The translations under genes and the position numbers were made by a program. Below the pieces are notes generated by a model. That model made no database searches and was not told the origin of the DNA. It saw only the letters and a program-made list of their open reading frames with translations. From positions 5,661,344 through 5,725,343 of the forward strand of contig CM041298.1 of assembly GCA_023052935.1 (NCBI GenBank): DNA of 64,000 bases. The letters are read 5' to 3'. This document shows, piece by piece, positions 1 through 10,605 of the stretch. The DNA is from Piezodorus guildinii (Eukaryota; Arthropoda; Insecta; Hemiptera; Pentatomidae). How positions within the stretch are numbered: position 1 is the stretch's first letter; every line of letters begins with the position of its first letter.

Positions 1-699
1 ATAAAAAAAAAATTAGAACTACAGATCTATAAATCTAAAATAAAAATAAACTCGTTGTAATCTTATCATTACTTTGCATAGACTTAACTCCATCCTGCAA
101 GCTAATTAAAAAAAAAGTAAAACTAAAGTTAAATAATGAATTTCAATGTATTTATTTATTTAAGATTAAGCTGAAGTTAGAATGATTTTCTTCACTAATC
201 AAGGTGCTTTGTAAAATGATATTTTCAAAATTATCATTTAACTCAAGTCAGAATATTTCAATAACAACAAGACTCTATATTATTTTAATCATTATCGGAT
301 TCTTTTTTCTTAAACAGTTCTAACATTCCGAAAGCTATGTGGTCCCCCGTAGACGGATGCTTTGTTCCTTGAGTTCTGACTTCTGGTTTCTTATCTAAAG
401 TCCGATGTCTTAACTTTTACTATTGATGAAGTTATACTTCAGGACAAGTAATTTTCGAAGTTTCTTCTTCAACTGTACTTCCTTCCAGTCCTCAACAAAC
501 TCGATTCACCAGACACAAAAGTGACAAGGTGACCATAAAACATGGTACTTACATCCAAAATTCTTCTTTCTTTCTTTTTAAAGTAAAAAAAAACTACAAA
601 GCTTTACTAATACGTTAACTGTGGGATCACATGTAGCATAGTTTCCTTGGTTCCTTTCTCTAGCAAGTCATCCGCTCCCACCACCCCTCTTACATCTAT
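1..699. other. AT-rich stretch without recognised feature
   Basis: No ORF or repeat of the families seen elsewhere is recognised here, apart from a short SINE-A head-like string near 622-650 (GGGATCACATGTAGCATAG). Confidence 0.4.
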
Positions 700-1023
700 A
701 GTCTCCTGCAATTAAAACCACAATCCATACTCAGGAAACCAGATCCCGTCTTTCCGACCTCTATACGCCTTCCCATAGAACCAAACAATATGAATTTTCC
801 TTCTAAGCCCGGTCCACTTTCTTCTGGAATACTCTCCCATCACACATCCGTCATGTTCCTTCCCAATCTTCTTTTAAAACTCTCCTTTTTAAACACCTTC
901 TTGCTTCACAATCAGATGCCAACTGATTTCAGCACAACGAGATAAAAGTGATGTGAGAAATGTCTACACTTCATAACATAAATGATAGTAAAGTTTATTT
1001 TCATTTCTATTTTTAATTATTCT

Positions 1024-1069
<46 letters not shown>

Positions 1070-1306
1070 GTTTGTTAATTTTGTATTACATTTAGATATT
1101 ACTGTATTTTTATTTATATTTTATACTTCTCTCTCTTTTCATCAATTAAAATAATTGTAAATAATTATTGCAATCATTAATATTACTAGTTTTATATATG
1201 TGTTTTTTTTTGCCAGTTGTAGTCATTATTTTTTTTGTACATGTGTATTATTCTTAAGGGACTTAGTGCCAGAATAAAATTATTTTTTCATTCATTCATT
1301 CATTCA
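700..1306 (+). mobile_element. CR1/L2-like LINE 3' remnant (L2x copy 1)
   Basis: The plus strand encodes a broken C-terminus of a LINE reverse transcriptase at about 735-900. It reads like RSRLSDLYTPSHRTK, followed by a degenerate WNTLPS motif. Related peptides occur at 3540-3720 and on the minus strand of 54690-54900. After a 3' untranslated part, the copy ends with a GGGAC-loop-GTGCC hairpin, AGAATAAA and a short (CATT)n tail, a structure typical of CR1/L2-type 3' ends. The reading frame contains stops, so this is a dead fragment. Clade assignment is inferred from tail type and peptide resemblance. Confidence 0.6.
1026..1068. repeat. poly-T tract
   Basis: 43 consecutive T lie inside the 3' untranslated part of the L2x remnant. 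Confidence 0.95.
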
Positions 1307-1574
1307 TAGTGGCTAGCATAACAGCCTTCTATGCCAGATGTCACCGGTTCTAACCCGCAGGTGGTCCTAGGATTTTTTAATGGGAGTAAAAAATCCTTAG
1401 TTATGCCGTCCTTCGTAGGGGAAGTAAAAAGGTTGTAATAAGCTTGTCCGACGTCAGGTACTCGTTAATGATCCCTATCCTAATAAAACCTGAATAGGCT
1501 AAATTTATGACCCCCACTGTAGCATCGTCCGATTAGCCACAGCAGCATAAAGGGACGTTAAATAAATAAACAAA
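1307..1574 (+). mobile_element. SINE-A copy
   Basis: This is a tRNA-derived SINE. The 5' head has an A-box-like GTGGCTAGCATAAC (first bases lost) and a degenerate B box. The shared body follows (CCTAGGATTTTTTAATGGGAG, then ATCCCTATCCTAATAAAACC, then GCATCGTCCGATTAGCCA). The copy ends in GACGTTAAATAAATAAA. It directly abuts the (CATT)n tail of the upstream LINE. Confidence 0.85.
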
Positions 1575-1644
1575 GAATACTTTAAGTGTCGTATTATTGA
1601 GGTTTAGTGGCTCACTTCGAATTTTTCATTAAAATTCTATATTA

Positions 1645-2313
1645 AAAAATCTGGTGCTTTCGACACACTTACCTCTGTTTTTAGAATCAATTAAAGAATT
1701 TTAAAATACAGTTAGAGATAAAAATGAGTGAAACCATTAAAGAATTAATTAAATAAAATTTCTATAGTAACATGTATTTTATTAAAAAATATATTACATT
1801 ATTATTTAAAATAATCACTAAGTTTTATCGTCTTTTCATCACTCTCTATTAACTTTTAAAAGATTGTGTATGAGATAATATGTTTTCTAAAATCTCAAGC
1901 TTTCTACCGGTATATCATACATGTATATTACTGCTCTTATGTTCAAAAACAAAAAATTGCATTAAAAATATTTCTTTTTCTGTTTATCCTTTAGTTGTTA
2001 GTCAAATTCGTTCTACTTGCATATTTAGCTGTTATTTATCAATACTAACAAGATGATATGGTTATTTATATAGAATATAGAAAATTAAAGGTACTTTAGA
2101 AGAAGGAAATTTAAAATATCGGTATTTAAGCCCTGTCAGACCATTTTAATCAGAATGAAAAACATGATATTAAAGCCCGTTTAATTTTACATCGTTCTAG
2201 CGAATTTAATCAAAATTGTCCGAACCGTTTTCGAGAAAATCGAAAAAAGGTGCAAAATGCATGGTATAAAGTGGCTGTTCTGGTAAGTTCATTTTGATGA
2301 AAAAGGTTTTGTA
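1645..2313 (+). mobile_element. HRA copy (5' two-thirds)
   Basis: It begins AAATCTGGTGC and matches the HRA body through TTGATGAAAAAGGTTTTGT, where an RTE-like fragment cuts it off. The last quarter, with the (CA)n tract and 3' hairpin, is missing. Confidence 0.8.
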
Positions 2314-2713
2314 CTTACTTTGTTGGCTTAAGGTTTTCGAAAATATTGTAATGCGTAAAATATTTGGTCTGAAGAGAGATGAGGCCACTGGGGAGTTTAG
2401 AAGGTTACACAACGCGGAATCGCGAAGTTTGTATCCTGTGAATATAATTGAGTTGTAAGCATCGCGGAGGCTCAAATGGACGCGTAAAGTTGTTGGGCTC
2501 GATGAGGAGCGGATTCCGAGAAAGTTTGTATTCGTTGAACCGACTCGTAGGCATCTGAAAGGTAGACCGAACCGTCGATGGGAGGATTGCGTTAAGGCTG
2601 ATCTCGGGGGCTTGGGCTTGACCGGCGAATATTGGACGAGTCTGTTCAGGCGAAGTTAGGTGGTATCGGCATCGAACCTTTGTGTTCACTAAGCTTATTA
2701 TTATTATTATTAT
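2314..2713 (+). mobile_element. RTE-like LINE 3' end (RTEx copy 1)
   Basis: The plus strand encodes the C-terminus of an endonuclease/reverse-transcriptase LINE with motifs SRRLKW, RIPRKFVF, GRPNRRWEDCV and ADLGGLGL. Stop codons interrupt it. It ends in (TTA)n at 2698-2713, which fits the simple tandem tails of RTE-type elements. Related fragments lie on the minus strand at 50759-51476 and 57624-58910. The copy is 5' truncated and dead. Confidence 0.7.
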
Positions 2714-2762
2714 ATAAATCCAATATAGTTTGTTTCTAATCCACTTTTTGTTTATTAATTTC

Positions 2763-3050
2763 TGGAATCAGCTGTGGTTGTCCTAGCTTAAGAGCCGTCT
2801 ATTCCCAAGGTCCATTGGCTTAAACCTGGCTAATGGCCCAGGAATATTTTAAAGGGAGTTATGAATTATTAATGTTTCCGTCCTTCAGAGGGTACATAAA
2901 ATGATGATCCCGGACCTGTGCTATGGCAGGTACTCGTTAAAGATCGCTATTCTAATTAGGAAACCCGGTAAAGGCACAATTTAGGATTCCCAGAGTAGCA
3001 TCATCCGATTACGTACAACAGCATAAAGGGACCTTAAATGAATAAATAAA
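2763..3050 (+). mobile_element. SINE-A copy, old and diverged
   Basis: The order of blocks matches SINE-A (GGTACTCGTTAAAGATC, GTAGCATCATCCGATTA, ACCTTAAATGAATAAATAAA) but with many substitutions, and the B box is decayed. Confidence 0.75.
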
Positions 3051-3414
3051 GAATATTGATTTCACCGGAGGAGGAAAGTTGTTCGTTCTGTTCACCGGGA
3101 TCACGCTTCTCAAATACACAGAGGTAAATTATTAAACTTTAAGTGGACCTTCTGTTATTCCGTTTTGTTAATTTCGCTTTTATTTATTCACTCATTGAGC
3201 AGTTGAACAATGTATGTCCACTTTGTTCCGTTTAATCAACCAGCAATTTTTAACTGAAAACGTGAAATAATATTAACTGTCCAGAACTTTTTTGACCAAT
3301 TTCCTTACGATATAGGTAATAAGTAGTAAGGACATAAAATAACCTTACCTTACTGTTAATTTTTATTATGATTTGATATCTGCAAAATTAGAATAGCTAA
3401 AATGATTTTACAAA

Positions 3415-3459
3415 CACACACTGTCACTTACCTATATATGGAATATATAGTAAGGGAAA
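3415..3459 (-). mobile_element. HRA 3' terminus, split by Penelope-like insertion
   Basis: Read on the minus strand, this is the 3' hairpin and end of an HRA element (plus-strand GTCACTTACCTATATATGG). It resumes at 4273. The shared ATAGTAAGGGAAA at 3447-3459 and 4273-4285 is the 13-bp TSD of the insertion. Confidence 0.8.
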
Positions 3460-3523
3460 CTCTGGAAGGAATTAGTCCAAGTGGCGGTCATTAAATGAAA
3501 CAACTAAATAGTTTCAACTAAAT

Positions 3524-4040
3524 AGTATCGCCATTCTGACCTTTACATTCCTACCCATAGAACAACAACTTTTGATCATTCCTTTCTTGTCCGCTCTGCA
3601 AATCTCTGGAATTCCCTACCTACTCATATCCGCCATGCTTCATCTCTATCATCATTCAAGTCCCAACTGTTCCAATACCTCCTGTATTCCCAAACAGACG
3701 TTCAACAGCAATGAGGTTTTATATAAAAAATCAGATTTTGGATGTAAAAAGGAAATATTATTTATTGATCATACCTTACTTAATTTATTAATCTTTTTAA
3801 ATTTAGTTTTGTTCAGCAAAATTATGCATCTGAAGAAGTTTATTTATTTTACTCTTTTGTTTTATTGTATAGATATATTCCTTTTTTATTTTTTTTATTT
3901 TATTACTTCTCACACCATTGTAAATAAGAATTAATCATGATCATTTGGTCTTTTGGCCAGATACACTGTATAATTTAATTGTATATATTTGTTGTTCTTA
4001 AGGAACTATGTCCCAGAATAAAGATTATTTTCTATTCTAT
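3524..4040 (+). mobile_element. CR1/L2-like LINE 3' remnant (L2x copy 2)
   Basis: The plus strand at 3545-3715 encodes a LINE C-terminus with DHSFLVRSANLWNSLP, then IRHASSLSSFKSQLFQYLL in another frame. It ends with GGAACTATGTCCC, AGAATAAAGATT and an (ATTCT)n tail at about 4020-4045, resembling CR1-type tails. The copy lies inside the left arm of the Penelope-like palindrome, so it arrived after it. Confidence 0.65.
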
Positions 4041-4050
4041 TCTATTTATT

Positions 4051-4090
4051 GTTTGCCAACGTTTCGACCCCCTTTGTGGGTCATCATCAG
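4051..4090 (-). ncRNA. hammerhead-ribozyme-like motif 1
   Basis: On the minus strand, CTGATGA (4084-4090) is followed by one extra base and a GACCC/GGGTC stem, then GAAA (4062-4065) and CGTTGGC. This is the hammerhead order CUGANGA, stem II, GAAA, NUH. Stem III would be just the self-complementary ACGT, as in minimal dimer-forming hammerheads. The one base between CUGANGA and stem II departs from the textbook core. Cleavage activity is not shown by sequence alone. Confidence 0.5.
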
Positions 4091-4135
4091 AATGGAAACT
4101 GAACTGGAAGCAGTTTCTATCTCCCACCATGCGCC

Positions 4136-4172
4136 CTGGTGATGACCCACAAAGGGAGTCGAAACGTTGGAT
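4136..4172 (+). ncRNA. hammerhead-ribozyme-like motif 2, core mutated
   Basis: CTGGTGA (4136-4142) replaces CTGATGA. A GACCC...GAGTC stem, GAAA (4161-4164) and CGTTGG follow. The A-to-G change in the invariant core predicts loss of activity. It is the inverted partner of the motif at 4051-4090. Confidence 0.45.
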
Positions 4173-4272
4173 AACATTAAATAGTTGAAACTATTTAGTT
4201 GTTTCATTTAATGACCGCCACCCGGACTAATTCCTTCCAGTAATTCTCAACGGTCAACAAATTACATCCACA

Positions 4273-4950
4273 ATAGTAAGGGAAAGTATTGCGATCCTGA
4301 AAATTTTATAAGAATAGTTTTCAACGAAAATACACGTTTTAGGATCCCTGATTCCAAACGACCAATTCCCGCAAAAAGGTCTGTGTTTGTGTGTGTGTGT
4401 TAGCTCCGGGGCGAAAATTGAAAGTACTGTAAAACAGAAATTTCTTATTTAAGATTACTATACGCCCGAGATGTTATAGAATCATTTTATTTAAAATCAG
4501 CCAACTGGAAGATGTACTTTACACTATGCATTTTGCACCTTTTTACAATTAAATATATAAATTGAATTTATTCGATACCAAACTAAAGGAGAAAACAGAA
4601 AAAATATTTTTTTAATGAAATTTTTCGTTTTTGAACATAAGAGCAGTAATATACATGTATGATATACCGTTGGAAAGCTAAAGATTTTAGAAAAAAATAT
4701 TATCTCATACACAAGCCTTTAAAAGTGAATAGAGAGTGACGAAATGAACATAAAACTAACTGATTATTTTAGATAATAATATAATAGGTATTCTAATAAA
4801 ACACGTTTCTATATAAATTCAATTTAATTAATTCCTTAATAGTTTCACGTATTTTTATCTAAAACTGTTTTTGAAAACTCTTTCATTGATTTTAAAAATG
4901 TTAATGGTAAGTGACAGTCATGTGTTGCCCGCACCAGATTTATCTTTATT
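4273..4950 (-). mobile_element. HRA copy, internal deletion
   Basis: This continues the element whose 3' end is at 3415-3459. It carries the GT-rich microsatellite (4383-4400) and ends at the 5' terminus, reading GTTGCCCGCACCAGATT on the plus strand near 4925. About 200 bp is missing around 4545. Confidence 0.8.
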
Positions 4951-5394
4951 GATAAAATCAAAGTCCAAAATGATATATGGATAATGAATGTGTGTTACAG
5001 ATTAAATTAGCTAATTCATGTTAAATTAATTAATAAATTGTGTTACGAATAATAGTTCGAGGCCTATTGTAGATATAGATTCGTATAACATATGTGTTTC
5101 TCGTATGTAAAACATGTCTGTAAATAGACAAATACGATTCTAAATCCAAACAAATTGTGATATTTTATACAGTTCGCTGGGGAAAAGGATTTAGGATGTT
5201 CGGAATAACAAATTGTATAGAATGTTTTCTACTTTGTATCTCTGACAGTGCAGGCCGGAGTAACAATACATACTGTCTCTATTACAGTCAATCTGTCAGT
5301 CTGGTTTTCTTCTGACAAAACATTTTATATTCTTGTCGCATTTAATTTTTTACTATAAACATTTAAATTGCTGCATTATTAAGGTCCGTTTTTT
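4951..5394. other. unassigned AT-rich sequence
   Basis: No ORF, repeat family or RNA feature is recognised. Confidence 0.4.
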
Positions 5395-5530
5395 AATTTC
5401 ACTTATCTGTATATGTAATATATAGTAAGGAAAAGTATTGCGATCGTGAAAAGTTTCGAATTTTCAAAGGAAATATACGTTTTAGGGTCCCTTAAGTCCA
5501 AAAAGAAAATCGCAAGAAAAGGTCTTTGTG
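5395..5530 (-). mobile_element. HRA 3' end, inverted next to a plus-strand copy
   Basis: This is the 3' terminal ~135 bp of HRA (TATATAGTAAGGAAAAGTAT through the ggtctttgtgtg block). It sits head-on against the plus-strand copy starting at 5555 and forms a partial palindrome with that copy's end at 6352. Confidence 0.75.
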
Positions 5531-5554
5531 TGATAAGTCGTACAAAACAAAAAA

Positions 5555-6352
5555 AGCATATTTAGAACTTTCAAATACAGTTAGAGATAAAAATGAGTGA
5601 AACCATTAAAGAATTAATTAAATGGAATTTCTTTAGAAACATGTGTTTTATTAAAAAATCTATTATATTATTATCTAAAATAATCACTTAGATTTATTGG
5701 CTTTTCATCACTCTCTACTAACTTTTAAAAGCTTGTTTATGAGATAATATTTTTTCTAAAATCTTAAGCTATCCAACGGTATATCATACATGTATATTAC
5801 TGCCCTTATGTTCAAAAACGAAAAATTGCATAAAAAAATATTTTTTTCTGTTTTCTCCTTTAGTTGGGTATCGAATTCATTCACTTAATATATTTACCTG
5901 TTTTTTTTATCAGTAGTAACAAGATAATATAGTATTATTTTTATAGAATCAACAAAATTAATGGTACTTTAGAGAAAGAAAATTTAAAATATCGGCATTT
6001 AAGCCCCGTCTGACCATTTCAATCAGAATGAAACCTACATGATATTAAAATTTTACATCAAAATAGCGAGTTTAATCAATATCGTCGGAACCGTTTTTGA
6101 GAAAATCAAAAAAAGGTGCAAAATGCATGGTATAAAGTGCCTCTTCTGGTAAGCTCATTTTGATGAAAGATTATTTGTAACGTCCTGGGCGTATATTTGT
6201 CTTAAATATGAAATTTGAGTTTCATAGGACTTTTCGTTTCCATAAACACACAGACTTTTTTGCGGGACTTGGTTATTTGGACACAGGGGACCCTAAAACG
6301 TTTATTTCCGTTGAAAATTTGCACGATCGCAATACTTTCCCTTACTATATAT
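5555..6352 (+). mobile_element. HRA copy lacking the 5' terminus
   Basis: It matches HRA from CAAATACAGTTAGAGATAAA to TTTCCCTTACTATATATA. The 5' ~60 bp is replaced by the inverted 3' piece at 5395-5530. Confidence 0.8.
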
Positions 6353-6897
6353 AAAAAAATTGATACTCTAAATTCAATTTCTAATTATGAAGAGTTAAAT
6401 ATATTTAAATAAATTCTTCGGAACAACGAACAACGAAACGTTAATGCAATATTGATGAATTAGTAAATTATATTTAAAAAGAAGAGATTGTTCCGAGGAA
6501 TTTATTTAAAATTGGTATTTTATCCGTAAATACGCCCAAGCTCAGTTATTTATGAAGATGGAGAAAATATTTATCAGTATTTTTTAACCAAAAAACGCGA
6601 ATTAATATAAAAAATAGATTAAAAGAAAGGAAAAAAAAATGTAATTTTACCTATAAATACGCCCATAACTCAGTTATTTTTGAAAAATCAAAAATATTAG
6701 CAGCTAAAAAACGCTATATAAAAAGTTATACCCTAATATAGTTATTTAGAAATAATAAACCATTGTGTAATAATTTGAAGCTTTTCTTCTTATAAACCTT
6801 CTGGAAAGAATGTCCTTAATCATGGGGAAAATCTTATCAAAATCCGTCTTGTGGTTTAGGAGGAGTTGGCGGAAACGAAAATCGCTTTATCATTAAA
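6353..6897. repeat. diverged repeat family R4 segment
   Basis: Two imperfect units at 6530-6570 and 6648-6690 share AAATACGCCCA...ACTCAGTTATTT. The same phrase occurs inverted near 32470 and 32840 (GGGCGTATTTATGG). No coding potential is seen. Confidence 0.45.
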
Positions 6898-7060
<163 letters not shown>

Positions 7061-7317
7061 GAGGCCAGATTGTTCGCGTGACCGAGAATCGATTCTGGGC
7101 TTATCTTTAGCTGGGATGGCTAACTGGGTCACGGATCTTCGGGGGGTTGTTCTTGTGATAGTGGATTCTCTATCAATGTCACTGTCTAACTATCTCCATG
7201 TCACTATCGCTCCGTAGGGAATAGAGGATAGGAGTCTACTGTCACAGCAGAGGCTCTCATTCCAGTCTTTATTTTACTTTACTTTAACTCATAAATCTTA
7301 CTTTTATGTATTAAATA

Positions 7318-7530
7318 TACAGTAAAGGAAAAATATTTGCCTTCTTGATACTTTTTTAATTCGATTTTTTTAAGGAAATACATGATTTAGGTGTTTTTGA
7401 GTCCAAACAACCAAGTGCTACAAGAAGGTCTGTGTTCGTGATAATTCTACCTTAAAAAAACCTTACAGTACTCAAATATTATATTTAAAATTATAATAAG
7501 CCTGGGATGTAATGTTAATTTTTTTTTTAT
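7318..7530 (-). mobile_element. HRA 3' fragment, diverged
   Basis: HRA blocks appear in reverse order, including TTTTGAGTCCAAACAACCAAG and GGTCTGTGTTCGTG, with the terminal hairpin decayed. The sequence between 7061 and 7317 is unassigned. Confidence 0.6.
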
Positions 7531-7617
7531 ATACCGAAATCGTTTCAAATAGCAATTTATAATCCGCAGTTTGTAATTTTTTTTTTTACGATTTTCTCAT
7601 CGATATATGACTCTCTG

Positions 7618-7620
<3 letters not shown>

Positions 7621-7651
<31 letters not shown>
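7621..7651. repeat. (TA)n microsatellite
   Basis: A run of about 16 TA units sits next to the 3' end of SINE-B. Confidence 0.95.
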
Positions 7652-7654
<3 letters not shown>

Positions 7655-7656
<2 letters not shown>

Positions 7657-7946
7657 TTTTTCTCTGGCGCGACAGGCCGTGTAGGCCCTTGGTCTCGTGG
7701 TGTAATCCTCTGGGAGATCATACTCACGATTCACGATGAGATTTTACAGGGTAGGGTCATCACTCCTTACGCCTGTTTTTGTGAGTGGCCACCATTTGGC
7801 TGACGGGTCTCACATACCCGGGCGAGCGGCTGTGAGTGAATCCCCATTTAATTTTATCCTTATAAAAGCCCCGCCGGGACTGGATTCGAACTCAGGACCT
7901 CTAGCATGAGAGACTTGCGCCCTAGCCACTCAGCCACGGGCTCCCC
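7655..7946 (-). mobile_element. SINE-B copy, full length
   Basis: The minus strand starts GGGAGCCCGTGGCTGAGTGG (A box TGGCTGAGTGG). It continues with a B box in GAGTTCGAATCC and CCCGGCGGGGC, a tRNA-like head of about 75 nt. The body follows (GGTATGTGAGACCCGTCAG, GGCCTACACGGCCTGTCGCG) and the copy ends at 7655. A second, shorter copy lies at 30478-30685. The A box resembles class II tRNAs, but the parental tRNA is not determined. Confidence 0.85.
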
Positions 7947-8027
7947 ATTTGATATAAAATTAAATAAGCCATGATTTAATAAAGGTTCTATTGTCTCCAA
8001 AGTACGTCTAATTATTTTAATTTTGGG

Positions 8028-8262
8028 TTGTAATTTTCAATAATCAACCTTTGTAATCGACAAAAAAAAAAAAAAAATACCCTTGCTCAAAATTTGGAAC
8101 TTACGTTTCAAGATGCGTAGAACCCGAACAACGAATAAAAAAAAATCCATTTGCCCGCCGTACGCCGTATGCGGCATTTCTCCGAAACTATGGGACCGAT
8201 TTTTTTGAAATTCGCAAAAAAAAAATACTAGTCCATTCAACGATGATCCTAACACATAGTCG
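8028..8262 (+). repeat. repeat family R3 copy
   Basis: Contains CCTTTGTAATCGAC, an A-run, CAAAATTTGGAACTTACG, GATGCGTAGAACCCGA and TTTCTCCGAAACTATGG. Copies or pieces occur at 10255-10300, 18635-18800 and 33765-33915 (inverted). No TIR or TSD could be fixed. Confidence 0.55.
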
Positions 8263-8274
8263 TTGACATCAGCT

Positions 8275-8551
8275 GGTTAGTTTTAAAATGGAGGCCTATT
8301 TTTAAATTAGCATTGATAAAAATTGAGTGAATATGAAATATAAAATAATTTTATAGCAAACTAAAAGAGATTAAAGCAGAAAGGTTTTCAGTTTATTTGT
8401 GTTTTGCAAATTAAAATAGTAATACAGACATATTCTTTCATCTCCAAGATTATTGAATATTTATTCATGATTATTGTAAAGAATTAATTTTATGAATTGA
8501 TGTAAGTGATAGTTGCGTGTTTCATGCACCAGGTTTTTCTTATTCATTTTT
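8275..8551 (-). mobile_element. HRA 5' part, diverged, with Jockey inserted
   Basis: A diverged HRA 5' end (GCGTGTTTCATGCACCAGG) is interrupted at 8552 by a Jockey fragment. The host flank resumes at 8810. Confidence 0.6.
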
Positions 8552-8809
8552 TTTTTATAATATATTTTATTGTTTTTTACAACTGTATATACAAATACAA
8601 TAAGTAAAATGGCTGAATTACAATAACAGGCATGAATAGACATGTAAAGAATCTACCCAGTGGTAGTACTTCAAAGTTTATTTCATGAGCAGGTCTCGAG
8701 GCCACCGTCTTTTCAGGCGCCTCGGAGGATTACCGAGAATAGATGTAGATGAGAGGTTACGGACAAGCGGGTTTGAGTGGGCAGGTAGTTTGGAATTAAA
8801 GGAGGTGTA
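8552..8809 (-). mobile_element. Jockey-like LINE 3' end, 14-bp TSD
   Basis: On the minus strand this encodes the extreme C-terminus of a Jockey reverse transcriptase (plus-strand GGTCTCGAGGCCACCGTC, corresponding to RRLKRRWPRDLL). A 3' UTR and poly(A) follow, seen as plus-strand poly-T at 8547-8556. TCTTATTCATTTTT at 8538-8551 and 8810-8823 is the TSD. The copy is strongly 5' truncated. Confidence 0.85.
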
Positions 8810-8884
8810 TCTTATTCATTTTTAATTTAATATTTTTTATTTGGATACTTCTCCCCAATTAAGTACCTATTTTTTGTCTATTTA

Positions 8885-9630
8885 TTTTTTTTTTTTTATT
8901 GATCAACAAATTTAAAACAATAATAATAATTTTATTTATTTGTCTTTAGGGCAATGCCCATATAAATAGAGCTGGCTGGCACAGCACAATTAATAAATTT
9001 ATCACCAGCATTTATACAATAATATAATTACAATTCGAATAAATATTTAAAACAAGAACAACAAAACACATATACAGCAGTAAGCATAAAGGTGCTGCTA
9101 TCTTTATGATTAATTTCATCCAGCATATACATAAATATCATAAATTAAATATAAGCATATCAATAAATAATGCAAAAATAATAGTACTAAGGCGAATACT
9201 AATTCCCCACAAATTACTAATAAGTCTCGAAACCTTTAAGAGTGATTAACATTCTGAGAAAGATGTTGAAATCTTATTTTAAGATTCTCTTTGACAAAAA
9301 TAAATAATGATTTCAGATCTATTACGTGGGGTTCCGCAAGAATTTCGTAAAAGCCATCAATACTCACATAATTTAATACGGGCATATAACGGGTTCTATT
9401 GTCATGGTATGCGGGACATCGAGCAAAAAAATGGAAACGATCTTCCAATGCGTCTCCATCACAAACTGGGCACTGCACCTGTGGGTCCAGACTATACTTC
9501 TGCGGGCCGACACTAAAGGAGATGGCGTATTTTCCCGACAGTCTGATTTGGACTAAAATTCTAACATACGCGATATTGCATCCTAACATTAGATAACTTT
9601 GCGGAAGGACGGTGTCAGCAAAGACCTTTC
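8885..9630 (-). mobile_element. LINE 3' fragment with CCHC-type RT C-terminus
   Basis: The minus-strand ORF 9589-9236 (117 aa) contains CPVCDGDALEDRFHFFARCP, a CX2C...H...C knuckle typical of the C-terminal zinc finger of several non-LTR retrotransposon polymerases. Downstream (plus 8930-8960) lies a GGGCATTGCCC hairpin and an (AAT/ATT)n tail, taken as the 3' end. It is 5' truncated and the clade is not fixed. A fragment with the same finger type is at 38231-38834. Confidence 0.6.
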
Positions 9631-9669
9631 TGTACCAATTTAAAATAACAAAAAAATTTAAAATAAAAA

Positions 9670-9714
9670 ATGTATTATAATGTAGAGTTTGTCCTCATTG
9701 AAATAGTCTGAGTT

Positions 9715-9746
<32 letters not shown>

Positions 9747-10600
9747 ATTGAAATTTACAACTGTACAAAAAAAACATCAAGTAAATATGCTGTAATGTTA
9801 TAACACATGGAATGAACATGAAGAGAAACTGCCCATTGGCAGCACTCTTTGGTAGTGAGTCTAAACAAGAAGGTCTCGAGGCCATCTGCTTTTCAGACGC
9901 CTCGGAGGATTATCAGGAATGGAAGAGGAAGCAAGGATTGAAACTAATGGATTAGAGTGGGAGTGGAGTTTTTCATGGAAGGTGTGATACCTGGTACGGG
10001 CCAAATCAGCAACATATGGAACATTAAGATCATTGTGGATAATTTTATTCGTGACAAAGTAAGGAGCGTTAAGGATTTTGCGAAGGATTTTGGATTGTAA
10101 GGATTGGATACGGGAAGAGTTTGATGGTTTAGTAGAGCCCCAAAGCTCTACTCCGTAAGTACAGATAGAGTTGGACTTAAATCTGTAATTTCCGAAATTT
10201 TATCCTCTAAAGAAGCTATAAGATTAATATTATTATAGACTAATAATATTTTTGATTCATTATTTTTAGTAATGAACCTTTGTAATCGACCAAAAAAAAA
10301 AAAATTATTTATATTTATAATAACGCTATCTTTTTTTTTCATCCCAGAACTTTTTTCTTCAAGTTAATAAAAAAAATTAAATTGTTTTTATCAACGGATG
10401 TATGTGATAGTTGTGTTTTTCGTGCAGGTTTTTCTTATTCATATTTTATTACATAATTTTTTATTTGAATATTTTCGCCGATTACATATTTTTTTTTTTT
10501 TCTGATTGTTCAAATACATGTAAAATTAAAAAGGATGTATTATCGTGTAGGTTTTATCCTCATTAAAAATTCTGATAGGGCTTAAATATTAATCACGGTT
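9670..10600 (-). mobile_element. HRA-like host sequence, diverged, in pieces
   Basis: Pieces at 9680-9720, 10168-10260, 10370-10450 and 10530-10600 resemble HRA on the minus strand (for example GTGCAGGTTTTTCTTATTC and CTGATAGGGCTTAAATATTA). A Jockey (9721-10167) and an R3 piece (10255-10300) interrupt them. Confidence 0.45.
9721..10167 (-). mobile_element. Jockey-like LINE 3' end, 11-bp TSD
   Basis: Poly(A) appears as plus-strand T30 at 9719-9748, followed by the 3' UTR starting ACAACTGTAC and the C-terminal RT coding segment (GELWGST...SNSSRIQSLQSKIL type) on the minus strand. GAGTTGGACTT flanks it at 9710-9720 and 10168-10178. It is 5' truncated in the RT C-terminal region. Confidence 0.85.
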
Positions 10601-10605
10601 TAGGT

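Larger units (their letters stand above)
3460..4272. mobile_element. Penelope-like palindromic insertion with 13-bp TSD
   Basis: Both ends carry the same ~65-bp sequence in inverted orientation (3460-3523 and about 4185-4250), containing GGCGGTCATTAAATGAAAC. Each arm also holds a hammerhead-like motif (4051-4090 minus, 4136-4172 plus) around a small centre with GAAACTG...CAGTTTC. The left arm is split by an L2x LINE. The same arm sequence with its hammerhead recurs at 55644-55760. Hammerhead motifs in terminal repeats are known from Penelope-like elements, and no Penelope reverse transcriptase is visible here. The insertion is bounded by ATAGTAAGGGAAA on both sides, inside an HRA copy. Confidence 0.6.

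Noticed and set aside
7870..7946. Functional tRNA gene at the SINE-B head
   Set aside because: It has A and B boxes but a poor cloverleaf, and the sequence continues into the SINE body shared with another copy.
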